Assembly: GCA_017458585.1 (NCBI GenBank)
Contig: JAFTAJ010000023.1
Coordinates: 1 to 64,000, forward strand
DNA length: 64,000 nt
From: Bacteroidaceae bacterium
GTDB lineage: Bacteria > Bacteroidota > Bacteroidia > Bacteroidales > Bacteroidaceae
Direction: 5' to 3'
Each line of letters begins with the position of its first letter. Position 1 is the first letter of the stretch. The notes beneath the pieces were generated by a model, which saw only the letters and a program-made list of their open reading frames with translations, was not told where the DNA came from and made no database searches. This document shows, piece by piece, positions 23,944 to 32,123 of the stretch. The translations under genes were made by a program, and so were the position numbers.

Positions 23944-25154
23944 CAGCGTCCCTTATACATGTCTTCGTAATACTTCTGGTAGTCGCCGGAGGTGACGTTG
24001 TCCATCCATGGCTGGTTGTCGAGGTACCAGCGGACGGTCTTCTCAATGCCCTCCTCAAACTGGAGGCTGGGCTCCCAGCCGAGTTCGCGCTGGAGCTTGG
24101 AGGAGTCGATGGCGTAGCGCAGGTCGTGCCCCGCACGGTCGGTGACGTAGGTGATGAGATCCATGTCTGGATAGGTTTCAATGGTTTCACCGGTTTCAGA
24201 AGTTTCAAGTTTCACTCTGCCGAGGGCTTTATTTACGGTCTGGATGATGACCTTAATGATGTCGATGTTCTTCCACTCGTTGAAGCCACCGATGTTGTAG
24301 GTCTCGGCCACCTTGCCCTCATGGAAGATGAGGTCGATGGCGCGGGCGTGATCCTCGACATAGAGCCAGTCGCGCACGTTCTCGCCCTTGCCGTACACGG
24401 GCAGGGGCTTGCGGTGACGGATATTATTTATAAATAAAGGTATGAGCTTCTCGGGGAACTGGTAGGGGCCGTAGTTGTTGGAGCAGTTGGTGACGATGGT
24501 GGGCATGCCGAAGGTGTCGTGGAAGGCGCGGACGAAGTGGTCGCTGCTGGCCTTGGCTGCGCTGTACGGGCTATGGGGCTGGTACTTGAGATCCTCAGTG
24601 AAGAACTTCTCGCCATAGGCCAGGTGGTGCTTTCCGCTCGACGCCTTGGTGGTGAACGGCGGCTCGATGCCTTCCGGATGTGTCATCTCGAGGGCGCCAT
24701 AGACCTCGTCGGTGGAAATGTGGTAGAAGCGGCAGGGAACATTGACCGTTGTTTCGTGGCTTATCACATAGGGCGTGGGTTGTGACTCCCAAAAAGTTTT
24801 GGCGGCCTGGAGGAGGCTTAAGGTACCCATCACATTGGTCTGGGCGAAGGTGAAGGGATCCTTGATGGAGCGGTCCACGTGGGATTCGGCGGCAAGGTGG
24901 ATGATACCGTCCACCTGCTCCTCCTGCATGAGCTTCAGCACGCCCTCGAAGTCGCAGATGTCCATACGGACGAAGCGGTAGTTGGGCTTGTCCTCGATGT
25001 CCTTGAGGTTGGCGAGGTTGCCGGCATAGGTGAGCTTGTCGAGGTTTATTATTTTGTACTCGGGGTACTTGTTGACGAACAGGCGTACCACATGGCTACC
25101 GATGAATCCGGCTCCGCCGGTGATAAGGAGTACTCTTTTGTTGAATGAAGTCAT
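23943..25154 (-). CDS. rmlB: dTDP-glucose 4,6-dehydratase
   Basis: 403 residues from the ATG at 25154 (MTSFNKRVLLITGG). An upstream extension to 25253 falls in repeat DNA and is rejected. Seen: GGAGFIGSHVVRLFVNKYP, DICDFEGVLKLMQE, HLAAESHVDRSIKDPFTF, HISTDEVYGAL, SPYSAAKASSDHFVRAFH (YxxxK), NCSNNYGPYQFPEKLIP. It makes dTDP-4-keto-6-deoxyglucose. No rmlA, rmlC or rmlD is in the window. Between GRVKLE and DLITYVTDRAGH there are about 14 additional residues (TSETGETIETYPDM), encoded by tandem GTTTCA-type units at 24170-24220, another in-frame cassette. Confidence 0.95.
   Translation of the reverse strand: MTSFNKRVLLITGGAGFIGSHVVRLFVNKYPEYKIINLDKLTYAGNLANLKDIEDKPNYRFVRMDICDFEGVLKLMQEEQVDGIIHLAAESHVDRSIKDPFTFAQTNVMGTLSLLQAAKTFWESQPTPYVISHETTVNVPCRFYHISTDEVYGALEMTHPEGIEPPFTTKASSGKHHLAYGEKFFTEDLKYQPHSPYSAAKASSDHFVRAFHDTFGMPTIVTNCSNNYGPYQFPEKLIPLFINNIRHRKPLPVYGKGENVRDWLYVEDHARAIDLIFHEGKVAETYNIGGFNEWKNIDIIKVIIQTVNKALGRVKLETSETGETIETYPDMDLITYVTDRAGHDLRYAIDSSKLQRELGWEPSLQFEEGIEKTVRWYLDNQPWMDNVTSGDYQKYYEDMYKGR
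24170..24220. repeat. GTTTCA tandem cassette inside rmlB
   Basis: Five imperfect units (GTTTCAATG, GTTTCACCG, GTTTCAGAA, GTTTCAA, GTTTCA) lie in the rmlB coding region. In the coding frame they give a Thr/Glu-rich insertion between conserved family segments. Confidence 0.75.
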
Positions 25155-25519
25155 ATCTATTTTCTTTTTTTTAATCTCGCACAGATAACACAGATAGCAC
25201 AGAAACGATAACCTAGCCCCCCCATGAGAGGATGGTGCTGTGCACCTATTCATTATGCTTACTCAAAAGACTGAAAGCTAGCTTTCCCTCTTTTTCCTAA
25301 TCATCATGAACGACCAGGTCGCATGATCCTCTCATTGGAAAGACCGATAAAACACTTTGCATAATTCCATGTGCCTCGTATTGCATACGTTCTTGCTGTA
25401 GTCTCTGCATTTATCTGCAAGTAAACTTTCCGCTCTATGCAGCGACTTCGTCAAGGAGCTGTCGCTCACGGCTCATAGATTTAAAGCAAAGAAAAACCGA
25501 GAAGAATGGAGTAATGGTG
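25155..25519. other. Intergenic region between GxxExxY remnant and rmlB, with leader cassette and hairpins
   Basis: About 365 bases without a credible gene. Next to the rmlB start is a cassette of 9-base units (CACAGATAA, CACAGATAG) at 25176-25205. Further right are small hairpins: GGTGCTGTGCACC (25229-25241), GAAAGCTAGCTTTC (25271-25284) and a GACCAGGTC palindrome near 25313. The layout resembles 26883-27255 and 33300-33536. Confidence 0.55.
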
Positions 25520-25890
25520 TTAATTTGCCACGCGAGTGATTGATGCGAGGATATTATCTGTGTTGAAATTTACAAGAAGTCCTACCTTCTTGTCAAGCAG
25601 ACGAAGATATGTGAGCAATTGTTTAACATACACTTTCTTCATTTCTTCTGCTGCTTTCAGCTCGACTATCACCGTGTCTTCAACAAGGATATCCAGTCGT
25701 AGCTCTGTTTTCAACATATTACCTTATAATTAATAGGTACTTGTCTTTGTCTTTCTACTTTAAGTCCACGTTGTTCTAGCTCAAAACATAGTGCTTCTTC
25801 ATAGACAGACTCTAGCAAACCTGGGCCAAGTGCTTTGTACACATCGAAGATGGCCCCTCTGATCTGGTATGTTATCTCGTTTTCTGTCAT
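25520..25890 (-). pseudogene. Frameshifted GxxExxY protein gene
   Basis: The frame from the ATG at 25890 reads MTENEITYQIRGAIFDVYKA, LGPGLLESVYEEAL, QRQVPINYKVIC and stops at about 25719. The rest of the family continues in another frame: MLKTELRLDILVEDTVIVEL, AAEEMKKVYVKQLLTYLRLL, KKVGLLVNFNTDNILAS, ending at 25520. A single missing base near 25722-25730 explains the break. Apart from that the two halves together match the intact copy at 18827-19204 along its length. It is probably inactive, unless a programmed frameshift restores it. Confidence 0.85.
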
Positions 25891-25904
25891 ATTATGTCTC
25901 GCAC

Positions 25905-26090
25905 AAAGCTTTTTTTTCTCGCACAGATATCACAGATATCACAGACTTCTTTCAGATGACAATCTTACAAGATTGCTTTACTGCAAGTAAAGGTTTAAAT
26001 TTGTTTGAAGAACTTCTGAGAGCGAGCACTCAAGATTCTTCCAATAAAATTAAACTTATCATCTGAAAAAGGACTTTATATGAGGGATTC
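25905..26090. repeat. Leader cassette and shared intergenic block upstream of the GxxExxY remnant
   Basis: Upstream of the start at 25890 are two CTCGCACA boxes and three CAGATATCA units (25916-25945). Further on, AAACTTATCATC (26049-26060) and a GACTTTATATGAGGG stretch (26071-26085) recur nearly identically at 27150-27161 and 27249-27263. The two gaps therefore share ends and spacing marks. Confidence 0.6.
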
Positions 26091-26126
26091 TTCTGTGGGT
26101 TCTGTGATTTCTGTGTGGTGTTATAG

Positions 26127-26882
26127 TTAGATGTGTTCCTCTACCCCACGGAAGTGGACGTTAAGTTCGTGGAGGTGGGCCAAGAGGGTGCCGAGAGGTG
26201 TGCCCTCGGTCATCTTGGCAAAGGCATTGACGTCCTTGGGGAAGCACTTGCCACCGTAGCCGTACTTGCCATCGGGGCCAGGGACATAGGTGTGGGTGTC
26301 GTTGATATAACCAGAAAGGAGCATGCCGGTGTGCACTTTGCGCCAGTCGCCACCCATCTGCTCGCAGTACTCGCGGCAGGCATTGAAATAGGTGACCTTA
26401 TAGGCTCCGAAGACATTGTGCATATATTTCGTGAGCTCAGCCTCCAGAGGCGTCATGACGGCGAACTTCTTGCCGACGAAGATCTTAGTGAGCAGGTCGT
26501 GGGCTCCAGTGAACACCATAGGCTGCCTCTTGAAGTCCTCGATATGGGTGCGCTCAGTGAGGAACTCGGGCATATAGCATACCTGATGGCCTGTTTCGCG
26601 AGAGAGCCTCTCACTGGTACCGGGGAGGATGGTGGTGCGGACGAACACGGGGACATCGGGGAGGTTGGTGATGAGTTCTTTCATCAGCGTGAGATCCTGG
26701 GTGCCATCGTCCTCGGTGGGAACATGGATCTGCAGGAAGGCGATATCGATATTGTTCAGGTCATCATTGTAGCCTTTTGGGGGGTCGCTGATGAAGAGCT
26801 TGCACTCGGGGTTGTTGTGTTCTAACCAGTCTTTGAGGGCTCCGCCGACGAAGCCGCATCCAATAATTCCAATGTTTATCAT
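26127..26882 (-). CDS. Short UDP-glucose/GDP-mannose dehydrogenase-like protein
   Basis: 251 residues. It has the NAD-binding start INIGIIGCGFVGGALKDWL, the RTTILPGTSERLSRETG segment, EAELTKYMHNVFGAYKVTYF (central helix), and GGKCFPKDVNAFAK with the catalytic Cys near residue 217. It ends about 25 residues after that motif, so the C-terminal UDP-binding domain of ordinary UDP-sugar dehydrogenases (about 400-450 residues) is absent. It is complete in the sense that start and stop are intact. It may act on a different, perhaps non-UDP, substrate. A full-length ugd is at 33537-34928. Confidence 0.85.
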   Translation of the reverse strand: MINIGIIGCGFVGGALKDWLEHNNPECKLFISDPPKGYNDDLNNIDIAFLQIHVPTEDDGTQDLTLMKELITNLPDVPVFVRTTILPGTSERLSRETGHQVCYMPEFLTERTHIEDFKRQPMVFTGAHDLLTKIFVGKKFAVMTPLEAELTKYMHNVFGAYKVTYFNACREYCEQMGGDWRKVHTGMLLSGYINDTHTYVPGPDGKYGYGGKCFPKDVNAFAKMTEGTPLGTLLAHLHELNVHFRGVEEHI

Positions 26883-27255
26883 TACTTATTATTTTTTAAT
26901 CTCGCACAGATATCACAGATATCACAGATAACGATAACTGCTATTCTTTTTAGATCACGAAAACTGCGAAAAATACGAAAAGTACGAAAAAACTTGCACG
27001 TGCTGTATGCTCCCGCAAGAGCATTGGTCTATAGCTGCCAGGCAACGCTCTGTTTAATCAAGATTAACCATTTCTTTGCCTAACATCAATAGACTCGTCT
27101 TCGACTCTACAGCACTAGCAAAGAAAGATTGCTTTGCTTCCATCAAAATGAAACTTATCATCAGTAAGAATCTACTGCTTTATTTTCGGACTTTTTTGAT
27201 ATTTCGCGTATTTTCGAGATCCTATAACATAACTCAGCATCTGGGAGAAGACTTT
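26883..27255. other. Intergenic region with leader cassette and shared block
   Basis: No credible gene. Next to the dehydrogenase start is CTCGCACAGATATCACAGAT (26902-26921) and further units. The rest includes GCTCCCGCAAGAGC (27009-27022) and the AAACTTATCATC / CTTTCTATGAGGGG marks also seen at 26049-26085. The block begins right after the opine-dehydrogenase-like stop, so the whole gap looks like one composite repeat element. Confidence 0.55.
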
Positions 27256-28266
27256 CTATGAGGGGATGTTTCTGTGGTTTAGGATTTGGGTGCCCCACTC
27301 ATACACGAGATGGATGTGGGGAGTGGGTATTCCCTCCCTTTGGGCGAGGGAGTGGATGAAATGCAGTCCGAAGGGGAAGTCCTCGGAGAAATAGCGACTA
27401 CTGAAGTCGGGGATCCATCCGCCGGGGACCTGGATCATCGGGCTGGTGATGGTCTGAAAGGCGGGGATGGACTGTATCTTCCTGGTGAGTGAGGCGGCAT
27501 CGGTGCTCTCATAGTATTCCAGCAGCGTGGGGAGCGTGTGGACACCCAGCTTATCCAACAGCTGGAAGAACTCGGCATCCATATCTATCAATAGCTGTGA
27601 GGCCTGGTCTGTCCATTCCTTGTAGAAAAGAATGTTGTGGTCAAACACTTCGTCTTCGCGACCATGAAACATGGAATACAGGCGTCCTGTGTGTAGTATC
27701 GGGTTGGAGTTGCTGAGAGCTACCTCGTAGAAGCTATGGAGTAGGGTGACGGGTGTGATGAATAGCCGTTCCAAGTCCTTGCGGAAGAGCTCCGGATTGT
27801 CGATATTCTCCAATACGACAGCCAGGGTGGGTTTGTAGCCAAGCAGGGCGGCTGAAGTTCCATATTCGACGACACGAGAGATAAACGGCACTCGTTGGAA
27901 GCCAAACAGTCGTGCGTCCTTTCCCAATATGTCGTGTGCGAAGAAGAAGAAGCCTGTACTAGATACTACTGTGCCTACTGCTGCGTGGCCTATATAGGGC
28001 TTGATGGCATGAAGAGTCTTCTCTATCAGATAGCCTGGCAGACAGAGCAAGATGATATCCTGATTGGCTGCGACCTCTGCGGGTAGGTTGGAGACTGTGT
28101 TGATGTGCGCCTCAAACTGCTTACCATTAGGGTCGGTAACTATTATATGCTTCTGCCAGTCAGCGGGATGGCCCGAGAGGATGTTCAGCTCTACTCCCTG
28201 TTGCGAGGCCATCACTCCTGCACAGACATGGCCCAGCGAGCCTCCACCGCAGATACATATCTTCAT
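27256..28266 (-). CDS. NAD/NADP octopine/nopaline dehydrogenase-family protein
   Basis: 336 residues. The Rossmann start is ICICGGGSLGHVCAGVMA; LLCLPGYLIEKTLHAIKPY and VVSSTGFFFFAHDILGKD follow, and the C-terminal opine-dehydrogenase domain includes SNSNPILHTGRLYSMF (the family's N-x-x-x-H region) and YYESTDAASLTRKIQSI. Family members join an amino acid and an alpha-keto acid by reductive condensation. Its stop-to-start contact with the upstream nucleotidyltransferase-aminotransferase gene (28267) suggests the two act in sequence, perhaps to make an opine-like or amino-alcohol decoration for the polysaccharide. The substrate is unknown. Confidence 0.85.
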   Translation of the reverse strand: MKICICGGGSLGHVCAGVMASQQGVELNILSGHPADWQKHIIVTDPNGKQFEAHINTVSNLPAEVAANQDIILLCLPGYLIEKTLHAIKPYIGHAAVGTVVSSTGFFFFAHDILGKDARLFGFQRVPFISRVVEYGTSAALLGYKPTLAVVLENIDNPELFRKDLERLFITPVTLLHSFYEVALSNSNPILHTGRLYSMFHGREDEVFDHNILFYKEWTDQASQLLIDMDAEFFQLLDKLGVHTLPTLLEYYESTDAASLTRKIQSIPAFQTITSPMIQVPGGWIPDFSSRYFSEDFPFGLHFIHSLAQREGIPTPHIHLVYEWGTQILNHRNIPS

Positions 28267-30075
28267 TTACAGCGATTTCAGTGTTTCGGTGAGGAGGTGG
28301 TTATCCTTACGATCGCGCACTGCAAGGCGGATATAGTCTTCGCCACGGAATGCTTTCTTGGTGGCGCAGTCCTTGATAAGGATATTGTGTTTCAGAAGCT
28401 GTATGGCCAGTTGGTGGGACGTGAAACGCTCGGTGACACGGCAGAGGAAATAATTAGCCTGGCTATCGTAAACCTTCAGATAAGGCACTTCGCGCAGCTC
28501 CTCCAAGAAGAGCTGACGCTCATGGCGGAAGGCCTCACAGGCTTTTACATAGTTAGCATGATACTTCTCATATATCTGCATGTAGAACTCACCGAAGGAG
28601 TTGATGTTCCATATCGCCACTTCCTTCTTGATCTTCTCAATCAGTGCGGTGTTGCCGGAAGCGAGGACACCCAGGCGGAAGCCCGGTACGCCATAACTCT
28701 TGCTGATGCTCTTGACCACCACCAGATGGGGGTTGGAGGCAAGGAGCTGATTGGAGAGCAGGGAGAAGAGGCCCTCGACAGAGGCGAAATCGACGAAGGA
28801 CTCATCGACGATGAAGCGTATGTGCCTCTCCTTGGTCCAGGCAACGAGCTGCAGCAGGTCGGAGAAAGGGATATAGTTGCCCGAAGGATTGTCGGGATTG
28901 ATCAGCAGGAGGGTGTCAATATGCTTGTCTGCGAAGAACTGCATAAGGTCATGAGCAGTGTAGTGGAATCCCTCCGTTGGTGGTATATACTGCACGAGGT
29001 GGTCTGCATCACGACGGTTGGGGTATTCCTCAAAGGTGGGCAAGACATTGCCGAGGGTGCCTGACCAGTGCTCCATCAGCGCCTTGATAAGCTCTGCCGC
29101 ACCGTTGCCGACAGCGATATAGTCCTGCTTGACGCCGAAGTTCTTGGATGCCAAGAGTGAGTTGACCCTCATGCCTGAGGGGTACTCCCGCATGAGTGTC
29201 TCGAAACTGGCCTTGATCTCGTCGATCATGCGCTGGGGAGGGAAGTAGGGATTGACCAGATAGCAGAAGTCGAGCATCTGGGGATAACGCCAGTAGCCTC
29301 CGTAGCGCGACGAGATGGCTGCATAGTGGTCATCATCGGTGGGGGCGAACATGCCGGAGGCTATGTCCAGGTCCTGCACATCGTCTATCTCATACCATAT
29401 CTCTCCTGTCAGTGGCAACGCCTTCAGGGGTGCGTCATGCAACTGGAGGATGACCTTGAGGACTTGCTCATAGTATTCGTTGTGTCCCAGAGCCGTGCTA
29501 TAGGCAGCAAGAAAGGGCACATAGTATTTGGTGGAGAACTCCTTGCTAAACTTGTAGATATTGACAGTCTTATAATAGTCTTTGATCTCCTCGAACAGGA
29601 AATGCTCCTTATCAATGAAACGGGTGATACGGTTATCCTCATCTATCTTAACTACCGTGCCGTCCATCCAGCTCTCATACTTATCTACCAGGGCGATGTT
29701 GGGGGCGCTGTCGGCAAGGAGCTTCTTGAGGACAGCGGACTCGTAGATAAGGTCGCTTTCCAGGAGGATGGTGTCATCGGCCAGCATATAGTCCTTGGCC
29801 AGGTAGAGAGAGTAGATATTGTTCGTCTTGTCGTAGATGGGGTTGTCGACGTATTCTATCGGGATGCCTTGATAGTCTGTTCCCACATAATCTCTGACAT
29901 TCTGGCCTTTGTATCCCACGACGAGGACCACTCGTGACACCCCTACTTCTTTCAGTGCTGCCAGCGAACGGTCGATGAGTCGTACGCCGTTCACTTCGAG
30001 CATGCACTTGGTGTTGTCTTGGGTGTAAGCACCGAGGCGTTTGCCCATTCCTGCCGCTAAGATGATTGCTTGCAT
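28267..30075 (-). CDS. Nucleotidyltransferase-aminotransferase (HisC/CobD-like) fusion
   Basis: 602 residues with two domains. Residues 1-235 are a LicC/PntC-like nucleotidyltransferase: AIILAAGMGKRLGAYTQDN, TKCMLEVNGVRLIDRSLAAL, VVGYKGQNV, DTILLESDLIY, GEIWYEIDDVQDLDIAS. Residues about 245-600 are a class I/II PLP enzyme of the HisC/CobD group: YIAVGNGAAELIKALM, LLINPDNPSGNYIP, FIVDESFVDFA, SISKSYGVPGFRLGVLAS (Schiff-base Lys). PntC proteins fuse a cytidylyltransferase to a 2-aminoethylphosphonate transaminase; this fusion follows the same logic with a different aminotransferase class. It may activate an amino alcohol or aminophosphonate as a CDP derivative (inference). It abuts the opine-dehydrogenase-like gene. 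Confidence 0.88.
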   Translation of the reverse strand: MQAIILAAGMGKRLGAYTQDNTKCMLEVNGVRLIDRSLAALKEVGVSRVVLVVGYKGQNVRDYVGTDYQGIPIEYVDNPIYDKTNNIYSLYLAKDYMLADDTILLESDLIYESAVLKKLLADSAPNIALVDKYESWMDGTVVKIDEDNRITRFIDKEHFLFEEIKDYYKTVNIYKFSKEFSTKYYVPFLAAYSTALGHNEYYEQVLKVILQLHDAPLKALPLTGEIWYEIDDVQDLDIASGMFAPTDDDHYAAISSRYGGYWRYPQMLDFCYLVNPYFPPQRMIDEIKASFETLMREYPSGMRVNSLLASKNFGVKQDYIAVGNGAAELIKALMEHWSGTLGNVLPTFEEYPNRRDADHLVQYIPPTEGFHYTAHDLMQFFADKHIDTLLLINPDNPSGNYIPFSDLLQLVAWTKERHIRFIVDESFVDFASVEGLFSLLSNQLLASNPHLVVVKSISKSYGVPGFRLGVLASGNTALIEKIKKEVAIWNINSFGEFYMQIYEKYHANYVKACEAFRHERQLFLEELREVPYLKVYDSQANYFLCRVTERFTSHQLAIQLLKHNILIKDCATKKAFRGEDYIRLAVRDRKDNHLLTETLKSL

Positions 30076-30171
30076 AGCTCAAGGGTTCAAGAGTTCAACA
30101 CACCCCCTCCCCGCAAGCGGGACTCCCCCTAGCATAGGGGGAGAATTTAAGGGGTTCAAGAGTTCAAGGGT
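30076..30171. repeat. Mixed cassette: GTTCAAGAG units around a GC-rich palindrome
   Basis: Units of GGTTCAAGA/GAGTTCAAC on both sides enclose a palindromic block CTCCCCGCAAGCGGGA and CCCCCTAGCATAGGGGG. The GC-rich block is of the same kind as those in aroA (48763-48852), the phosphatase fusion (39862-39928) and the repeat protein (45763-45795). Confidence 0.7.
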
Positions 30172-32109
30172 TCAAGAGTCGAGGACAGAGTACTTGGAGT
30201 TGTTGCTGATGTACTCAGGTACAATCTCCTTCATGATGCGGACGATGGCCATGTCGTCGTAGGTGTAGGAGGCGCGGATGAGGCGCTCCTCGTTGGCGAG
30301 GACGTCCTTATAGTCGTACTCGCGGACAGAGGCAACCATGATCTTGGGATGCTTGGTGGGCTTGGTCTGCTCGGCATCGTTGAGGACTTCCTCGAAGAGT
30401 TTCTCGCCCTCGCGGAGCCCCGTGAACTCTATCTTGACATTGGGCGCATGGCTGAGGGCTATCATACGCTTGGCGAGATCCACTATCTTGACGGGCTTGC
30501 CCATATCGAAGACGAATATCTCTCCACCGTGGCCGATGGTGCCTGCCTCGAGGACGAGCTTGCAGGCTTCGGGGATGAGCATGAAGTAGCGTATGATATC
30601 GGGGTGGGTGACGGTGATGGGGCCGCCTCTCTTGATCTGCTCACGGAAGAGAGGGATAACGGAGCCGTTGGAGCCCAGTACATTGCCGAAGCGGGTGGTG
30701 ACGAACTGGGTGACGGCTGGCGTGCCATCGACCTGGGTGAGCGGAGCGTCGGTGCCGCCCTCTGCGATGGCTTTGTTGAGGGACTGGCAGTAAATCTCGC
30801 AGATGCGCTTGGAGCAGCCCATGACGTTGGTGGGGTTGACGGCCTTGTCGGTGGAAACCATGACGAACTTCTTGGTGCCATACTTGACGGCGAGGTCAGC
30901 GATGACATGGGTGCCGAGGACATTGTTCTGCACTGCCATGGCGGGGTTGTCCTCCATCATGGGGACGTGCTTATAGGCTGCGGCATGGAAGACATAGTCG
31001 GGCCGGTGGTCAGCGAAGAGCTGCTCCATGCAGGTGGTGTTGGTGATAGAGGCAACGACGAATACGGTGTCGATGGTGGGGAACTTGCGAGCCATCATCA
31101 ACCGGATATCGTGCATGGGTGTCTCGGCTTGGTCGACGAGGATCATCTTGCGGGGGTTGAAGAGGGCGACCTGATGGACCATCTCGCTGCCTATGCTGCC
31201 GGCAGCACCAGTGATGAGGACGACCTTATCGCGGAGCTGGCTGGCAATGGAGTCCATGTCGATGTCTATCCTCTCGCGTGGCAGTAGGTCTTCAATCTCT
31301 ACTTCATGGAACTGGTAGTGCTGGAGGTCAGCATTGATGTCGAGATTTTCTATCTCGGGCATCATCTTGATCTTGATATTATTGTTGATGAGCTCGTTGA
31401 TGAGCTGCTCGCGTGTGCGGAAGTGGTCGGCCTGCCAGGGGCTGACGATGATGCGGGTGATATTCTTCATCCGCATGGTGTGGACGAGCTGGTCATCGTC
31501 GATGAAGACGGGCTCGCCCATGAGGTACTTGCCCTTCATCTTGACATCAGGGGTGACGAAGCCTTTGACGATGTACTTCCTGCTCACGTCATTGCGTATG
31601 CTCTTGGCTACGGAGATACCTCCGTGGCGGGTGCCATAGATAAAGACACGGTAGGTCTTCTGGGAGACGCTATAAGTGTCGAAGACAATCTTGACGACGA
31701 CGCGCACCAGCCACAGCAGCAAGGTACCTATGAGTAGGATATAGAGGAGGGCCTTGACGCTGATGATGGGGCCGAGGCCATGGGGGAAGACGACAAAGGC
31801 CAGGTAGGTGATGGAGACACCGACGAGGTTGGCCAGGAATACGCGCCCCAGGTCAACGAAGCTAGAATAGCGTATGATGCCTGAATAGGTGTGGAAGAGC
31901 TTGAAGCCGATGAAGAAGGGTATCTGCATAACTACAAGTTCCAACAGCAACGACCAGAAATGGCCGATGAAGGCGCTGGCACCGCATACCAGATAGTTGG
32001 CCAGCAGGCCGCTGAAGATAATCAGCATACTATCTACTGCCAATATGCCCCAATAGGGCAACGAATTCCTCTGGAAATACCAGGAGGCTATCTTTGAGAT
32101 GACGTTCAT
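30172..32109 (-). CDS. Membrane-bound UDP-GlcNAc 4,6-dehydratase (PglF/CapD/WbpM family)
   Basis: 645 residues. Four N-terminal membrane segments are visible: ILAVDSMLIIFSGLLANYLV, FWSLLLELVVMQIPFFIGF, LANLVGVSITYLAFVVF and VKALLYILLIGTLLLWLV. A CoA-binding-like domain follows, then the SDR domain: VVLITGAAGSIGSEMVHQ, HAAAYKHVPMMEDNP, MVSTDKAVNPTNVMGCSKR (catalytic M/K) and TTRFGNVLGSNGSVIPLF. It produces UDP-2-acetamido-4-keto-2,4,6-trideoxyhexose, the substrate for the PglE-like aminotransferase at 4056-5309. It acts at the inner membrane. The 5' neighbour is the nucleotidyltransferase-kinase fusion, 14 bases away. Confidence 0.94.
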   Translation of the reverse strand: MNVISKIASWYFQRNSLPYWGILAVDSMLIIFSGLLANYLVCGASAFIGHFWSLLLELVVMQIPFFIGFKLFHTYSGIIRYSSFVDLGRVFLANLVGVSITYLAFVVFPHGLGPIISVKALLYILLIGTLLLWLVRVVVKIVFDTYSVSQKTYRVFIYGTRHGGISVAKSIRNDVSRKYIVKGFVTPDVKMKGKYLMGEPVFIDDDQLVHTMRMKNITRIIVSPWQADHFRTREQLINELINNNIKIKMMPEIENLDINADLQHYQFHEVEIEDLLPRERIDIDMDSIASQLRDKVVLITGAAGSIGSEMVHQVALFNPRKMILVDQAETPMHDIRLMMARKFPTIDTVFVVASITNTTCMEQLFADHRPDYVFHAAAYKHVPMMEDNPAMAVQNNVLGTHVIADLAVKYGTKKFVMVSTDKAVNPTNVMGCSKRICEIYCQSLNKAIAEGGTDAPLTQVDGTPAVTQFVTTRFGNVLGSNGSVIPLFREQIKRGGPITVTHPDIIRYFMLIPEACKLVLEAGTIGHGGEIFVFDMGKPVKIVDLAKRMIALSHAPNVKIEFTGLREGEKLFEEVLNDAEQTKPTKHPKIMVASVREYDYKDVLANEERLIRASYTYDDMAIVRIMKEIVPEYISNNSKYSVLDS

Positions 32110-32123
32110 AAGCAGTTGGCGTT

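Noticed and set aside
23943-25253. Longer rmlB start at 25253
   Set aside because: The additional 33 residues are translated from repeat DNA, and the family start MTSFNKRVLLITGG lies at 25154.
30349-31287. A 312-codon plus-strand frame opposite the PglF-type dehydratase
   Set aside because: Acidic, Gly/Asp-rich shadow composition; the minus-strand gene is certain.
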